Below are positions 59,732 to 64,000 of a stretch of 64,000 bases of DNA, piece by piece. The notes beneath the pieces are model-generated. The model worked only from the letters and a program-made list of their open reading frames with translations, was not told the DNA's origin and did not search any database. Position 1 is the first letter of the stretch; every line of letters starts with the position of its first letter. The DNA lies in the NCBI RefSeq assembly GCF_019320115.1, contig NC_089582.1, forward strand, positions 124,707,259-124,771,258. Reading direction: 5' to 3'. The DNA comes from Miscanthus floridulus (lineage: Eukaryota; Streptophyta; Magnoliopsida; Poales; Poaceae). The position numbers and the translations under genes are program-made.

Positions 59732-60081
59732 GTCGCTTAGCACTTAGTAGGACTCGTGTATCACCTTCATTCATGTAATGGACCTGTAGTTCCAATTTGG
59801 CATTAGTAACCAGACTATCATGTAATGTTAATCGCACGTTTGGTTGAACGTCAATGCAATTCCAGTACTTGAGTCGGTAATCACGCTTTAAAATTGCATG
59901 CGTTATGAGCACGATAAGTGGTCAAATTGGCGATGTCCTGTTACGAGAATAAATTATTATGCCTCTGTTTTTATTGTGCTTTTGAGAATTTTCTCCAGTA
60001 ATTTCAGTTTGGCATGAGTACCTAATTCATCTGCAACCTCTTGGCATCAACCAATAATCGCTTATTGTTGCAACTTCGTAG

Positions 60082-61131
60082 ATGACGCGCACCCGTGCTG
60101 GAGCTAGCAGTAGCCAGAATGGCAACCAGGATGACTTGCCACCCCCACCACCACCATCTGCTCAGGAATTCTTTACCCAATTCCTAGGAAGCCAAAGGAC
60201 AATGGAGGAAGCCTTGCGCCTTATCGCGCAAAACACTGCTCGTGGCCACCCACAGCAACCAGGGGCCGAGCCAAATCAGCACAGTTCATTCAAGGAGTTT
60301 CTGGACATGAAGCCTCCGATCTTCAAGGTGGCTGAGGAACCACTGTAGGCCGATGAGTGGCTGAATATCATCGAGCAGAAATTTCATCTGCTAAGGGTCA
60401 CAGAGCACCTGAAAGCTGAATATGCTTCTCATCAGCTGCAAGGACCAGCAGGAATCTGGTGGACGCACTTCCTGTCGTCTCTGCCGGCTGATGCGAGAGT
60501 GACCTAGGATCAGTTCAAGCTAGCTTTTAGGGGACACCATATTCCCCCGGGCCTGATGCGCATGAAAGCAGCCGAATTTATGAGGCTCACTCAGGGAACC
60601 AAGTCACTCACAGAATATATGCATGCATTCAACAACTTGTCAAGATATGCTCCAAGTTTTGTGGATACTGAAGAGAAAAAGATTGAGAGTTTCAAGCGAG
60701 GTTTGGGTACCAAATTAATGAAGACTATGGCAAATTCTCGATGTGCCACGTACAATGAGTTTATTAGTGATGCCTTGACCCAAGAAAACCACAATAACCT
60801 GCATGCAGTTGCTAAGGGTCGCAAGAGGGCATATGAGGCCAGTGCATCCGGATCTTTCCAGTCAAAAGCGCCTATCGTAGCTAGGCCACCATTCCGTCCA
60901 CCTGCATCCAAGTTCAGGCCTCCCCCACTGAAAGCTTAGAATAACAGGCCACAGAAACCGTTTCGTAAGGCGTTCACTATTGCCTTACCAAAAGGAAATG
61001 GCAATCAGGACAGCTCCACCGGATTCAAAAGTAATCAACCTTGTTTCAACTGCAACCAACTGGGTCATTGGTCCAAGGAGTGCCCCCACCCCAAGAGGAA
61101 TAGCAACTCAAATCAGAACAATCAGAGGCAG
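60082..61131 (+). pseudogene. Gag of the Tekay-like element
   Basis: The frame opens MTRTRAGASSSQNG. It carries the plant retrotransposon gag domain (FKEFLDMKPPIFKV, ADEWLNIIEQKFHLL, MRLTQGTKSLTEYM) and a zinc knuckle [14 protein letters not shown] at about 61042-61083. Three in-frame TAGs occur at 60346, 60505 and 60937, with no frameshift. It is in the same frame as pol, so the family uses one gag-pol polyprotein. In-frame stops make this copy inactive. Confidence 0.88.
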
Positions 61132-64000
61132 GTGAATGCCAGGGCACGTCAGGGACAAGTGCACTATACCGCTGTGGAGGAAGTGCCCGCCGGAGAAGTT
61201 GTCATGGCTGGTATGTTTCTTGTCAACAAGCATCCCGCTGTTGTTTTATTTGATTCGAGAGCTTCTCATTTATTTATGAGTCAAGCATTTGCATCTAGAC
61301 ATGATCAAGAAATAATAGAAGTAAGTAAAGGGGGTTTTAACATAAGTTCAGCAGGGGGTACTGTTACTACCAAAAAGATAGTCAAAAACGTACTCATCTT
61401 GATACAAGGGAGAGAGTACACAATAGATTTGATAATATTGCCGGGGTTGTCGATAAGTGTAATCTTAGGCATGAATTGGATGAAGGATCATGGTGTTCTT
61501 ATTGACACTAGCACCCATACTATTATGTTGAGAGAACCCACGGGAGGGAATGCTTTTCTAGTTCCACTCTCCCGCGATTTCGAACCCCAACATTTAGCCT
61601 GTGCTATCCAAACCACCACCATATGTGATATTCCAGTGGTTTGCGAGTTTCCGGATGTATTTCCAGAGGAATTACTAGGTCTACCACCGGATAGGGACGT
61701 GGAATTTAAGATTGAATTAGTGCCAGGTACCGCACCCATATCCAGAAGGCCCTATAGAATGCCACCCAATGAGTTAGCAGAACTCAAGGTTCAATTGCAA
61801 GATCTATTGGACAAAGGTCTTATCCAACCTAGCTCATCTCCATGGGGATGCCCAGCATTGTTTATGAAAAAGAAGGATAAGTCACTAAGAATGTGTGTAG
61901 ATTACAGACCACTCAATGCTGTGACCATCAAGAACAAATACCTATTGCCCCGCATTGACATCTTGTTCGATCAACTAGCAAAAGCAAGGGTATTCTCCAA
62001 AATTGACTTGAGATCAGGGTACCATCAAATAAAGATCAGACCGGAGGATATATCTAAAACCGCTTTCTCTACTAGGTACGGCTTATACGAGTATTTGGTT
62101 ATGTCTTTCGGACTAACAAATGCCCCAGCCTATTTTATGTACCTAATGAACTCGGTATTCATGCCCAAACTGGATAAGTTCGTGGTCGTGTTTATCGATG
62201 ACATATTGATTTATTCAGAAAATGAGTCAGATCATGAAGAACATCTGAGGATTGTCCTATCCAGATTGAGGGAGCATAAGCTATATGCCAAGTTTAGCAA
62301 ATGTGAATTTTGGATGAGCAAAGTACCTTTCCTAGGTCACATTTTATCGAGAGATGGAATCTCAGTAGACCCATCAAAAGTACAAGAGGTCATGGAGTGG
62401 AAAGCCCCAACTTCGGTTCATGAAGTTCAGAGTTTTCTAGGGTTAGCAGGATACTATCATCGGTTTATTCCAGATTTCTCAAAAATAGCTAAGCCTATGA
62501 CCAGACTACTTCAGAAAGATGAGAAATACAAGTGGACACCAGAATGTGAAACCGCTTTTCACACCCTCAGAACTTTGTTGACTACAGCACCTGTGCTAGC
62601 ACAACCAGACATTGAAAAGCCTTTTGATGTATTTTGTGATGCATCAGGAATAGGTTTGGGATGTGTACTTATGCAAGAAGGGAGAGTAATTGCATATGCC
62701 TCTCGGCAATTGAGGAAACATGAAGTCAACTATCCTACACATGATTTGGAACTGGCAGCCGTTGTCTATGCATTAAAGATATGGAGACATTACTTGTTGG
62801 GCAATGTATGTCATATCTATACTGACCACAAAAGCCTCAAGTATATCTTTACCCAGCCAGAACTAAACATGAGACAACGTAGATGGTTGGAATTGATTAA
62901 GGATTACAATTTGGAAGTACATTACCATCCGGGTAAAGCAAATGTAGTAGCTGATGCACTTAGTCGGAAGTCCCATTGCAACACTATGGAAGCACTATTG
63001 GAAGATGGATTCAACTTGCTACATCTTGCCGTACTCCACAATATCACAATCAGTTGTTCGCTTGAGGGCAAAATCATAGAGCTACAGCAGACAGATGTAG
63101 GAATAAGTCACATCAAGAGAAAAATGCTAGAGCAAGAAAACAAACATTTTAGATTGGACGAAAGAGGTGTATTATGGTTTGAGGACCGACTAGTGGTGCC
63201 AAAAGACCATGAGCTAAGGAATCAAATCTTAGAAGAAGCTCACTCGTCCAAATTGTCTATCCACCCGGGTAGTAGTAAGATATATCAAGATTTGAAAACC
63301 CATTTTTGGTGGACTAAGATGAAGAAAGAGATCGTAGCCTATGTTGCAAGGTGTGATAACTGCAGTAGAGTGAAAGCCGTCCATATGAAAACCGCTGGAT
63401 TACTTCAGCCACTGCCTATTCCAGGATGGAAATGGGAAGAGATCAGTATGGACTTTATTACAGGCCTTCCAACAACGCCACAAGGTCATGACTCAATCTG
63501 GGTCATTGTTGATCATCTTACCAAGTCAGCACACTTCATACCCGTGAACACGAGGTATATAGTTGGGAAATACGCTGAGATATACGTATCCCAGATCGTG
63601 AAGTTGCATGGAGTACCCCGGATCATAATCTCGGATAGAGGACTACAGTTCATAGCTCGTTTCTAGGAACACTTACACCAAGCTTTGGGAACCAAGCTAA
63701 TCAGGAGTTCAGCTTATCATCCGTAAACTTCAGGACAGACAGAGAGAGTAAACCAAATCCTAGAAGATTTACTTAGAGCTTGTGTTATATCTTCAAAAGG
63801 GTCATGGGAGAAATGGTTACCTTTAGCTAAATTCTCCTATAACAACAGTTATCAAGCGAGTATCAAAATGGCTCCATTTGAAGCCTTGTATGGCAGAAAG
63901 TGTAGAACTCCATTGAATTGGATTGAGCCTGGTGAAAGGAGATATTTTGGTATTGATTTTGTCAATGAAGCCGAAGAACAAGTACGTATCATCCAACAAC
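61132..64000 (+). pseudogene. Pol of the Tekay-like element: protease, RT, RNase H, integrase (3' end outside window)
   Basis: The frame is open for 844 codons to a TAG at 63664, then continues readable past it and past a TAA at 63724 to the window edge. The protease motif reads LFDSRASH: the Gly of the catalytic D-S-G is Arg. RT shows [21 protein letters not shown] and the catalytic FIDD (62194-62205). RNase H has [15 protein letters not shown] and [10 protein letters not shown]. Integrase has the HHCC zinc finger (HPGSS to CDNCSRV), the first catalytic Asp (MDFITGLP) and the second (ISDRG). A chromodomain would lie beyond the window. Damage is limited to substitutions. Confidence 0.9.

Larger units (their letters stand above)
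53644..64000 (+). mobile_element. Tekay-like Ty3-Gypsy chromovirus-type element (partial, runs off window)
   Basis: A long LTR ends ...GCGACA at 58043, followed by a TGGTATCAGAGCAGG PBS, an extra ORF with an H3-like tail, then a single gag-pol frame with zinc knuckle, protease, RT, RNase H and integrase to the window edge. RT and integrase text matches the Tekay/Del group of plant chromoviruses. The chromodomain and 3' LTR would lie beyond 64000. The gag-pol frame has five stops and no frameshift in 3.9 kb. Confidence 0.85.

Overview
This window is nuclear DNA from a grass, most likely a panicoid (sorghum, sugarcane, Miscanthus or maize relative). Three things point there: two spliced plant genes with GC-rich first exons, dense nested transposons of typical grass families, and CACTA ends carrying the TTTGCCGAG-type subterminal repeats common in these genomes. 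No tRNA, rRNA or CRISPR array was seen. Only two loci look like working host genes.

Host genes. (1) 4124-5456 (+) is a three-exon R2R3-MYB transcription factor of 384 aa, closest by eye to the MYB26/MYB67 group linked to secondary-wall thickening. (2) 32574-44789 (-) is a complete 16-exon gene for peptide:N-glycanase (PNG1). All splice sites join in frame to give 722 aa, with the Zn-binding cysteines and the Cys-His-Asp triad intact. Its introns hold a TIR transposon, an RTE-type LINE and a tiny LINE tail with a perfect 20-bp target duplication.

Transposon layout. 1-1258: end of a CACTA element containing a ~0.88-kb foldback. 7428-27434: a 20-kb Tat/RIRE2-like Gypsy element on the minus strand, with two ~1.3-kb LTRs, decayed gag-PR-RT-RH-INT, and a decayed extra ORF on the opposite strand between INT and the 3' LTR. 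A 5.15-kb non-autonomous CACTA element (20163-25313) sits inside its gag. 27435-32570 and 44800-49958: MITEs, a LINE scrap, a MULE-like repeat and a SINE fragment. 49959-53525: a Copia-type LTR and a SIRE/Maximus-like Copia element reduced to gag plus the 3' LTR. 53.6 kb to the window end: a Tekay-like Gypsy element (+) with a ~4.4-kb LTR, an initiator-Met-type PBS, an extra ORF, then gag-pol running off the edge.

Most unusual signal. The extra ORF of the Tekay-like element (58811-59731) begins with a near copy of the histone H3 N-terminal tail: 17 of the first 21 residues after Met match, and the K4 and K9 positions are kept. The tail is followed by a compact segment, a long coiled coil and an acidic C-terminus. 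This looks like a retrotransposon that captured an H3 tail. The copy here has two in-frame stops, but the architecture deserves a family-wide check.
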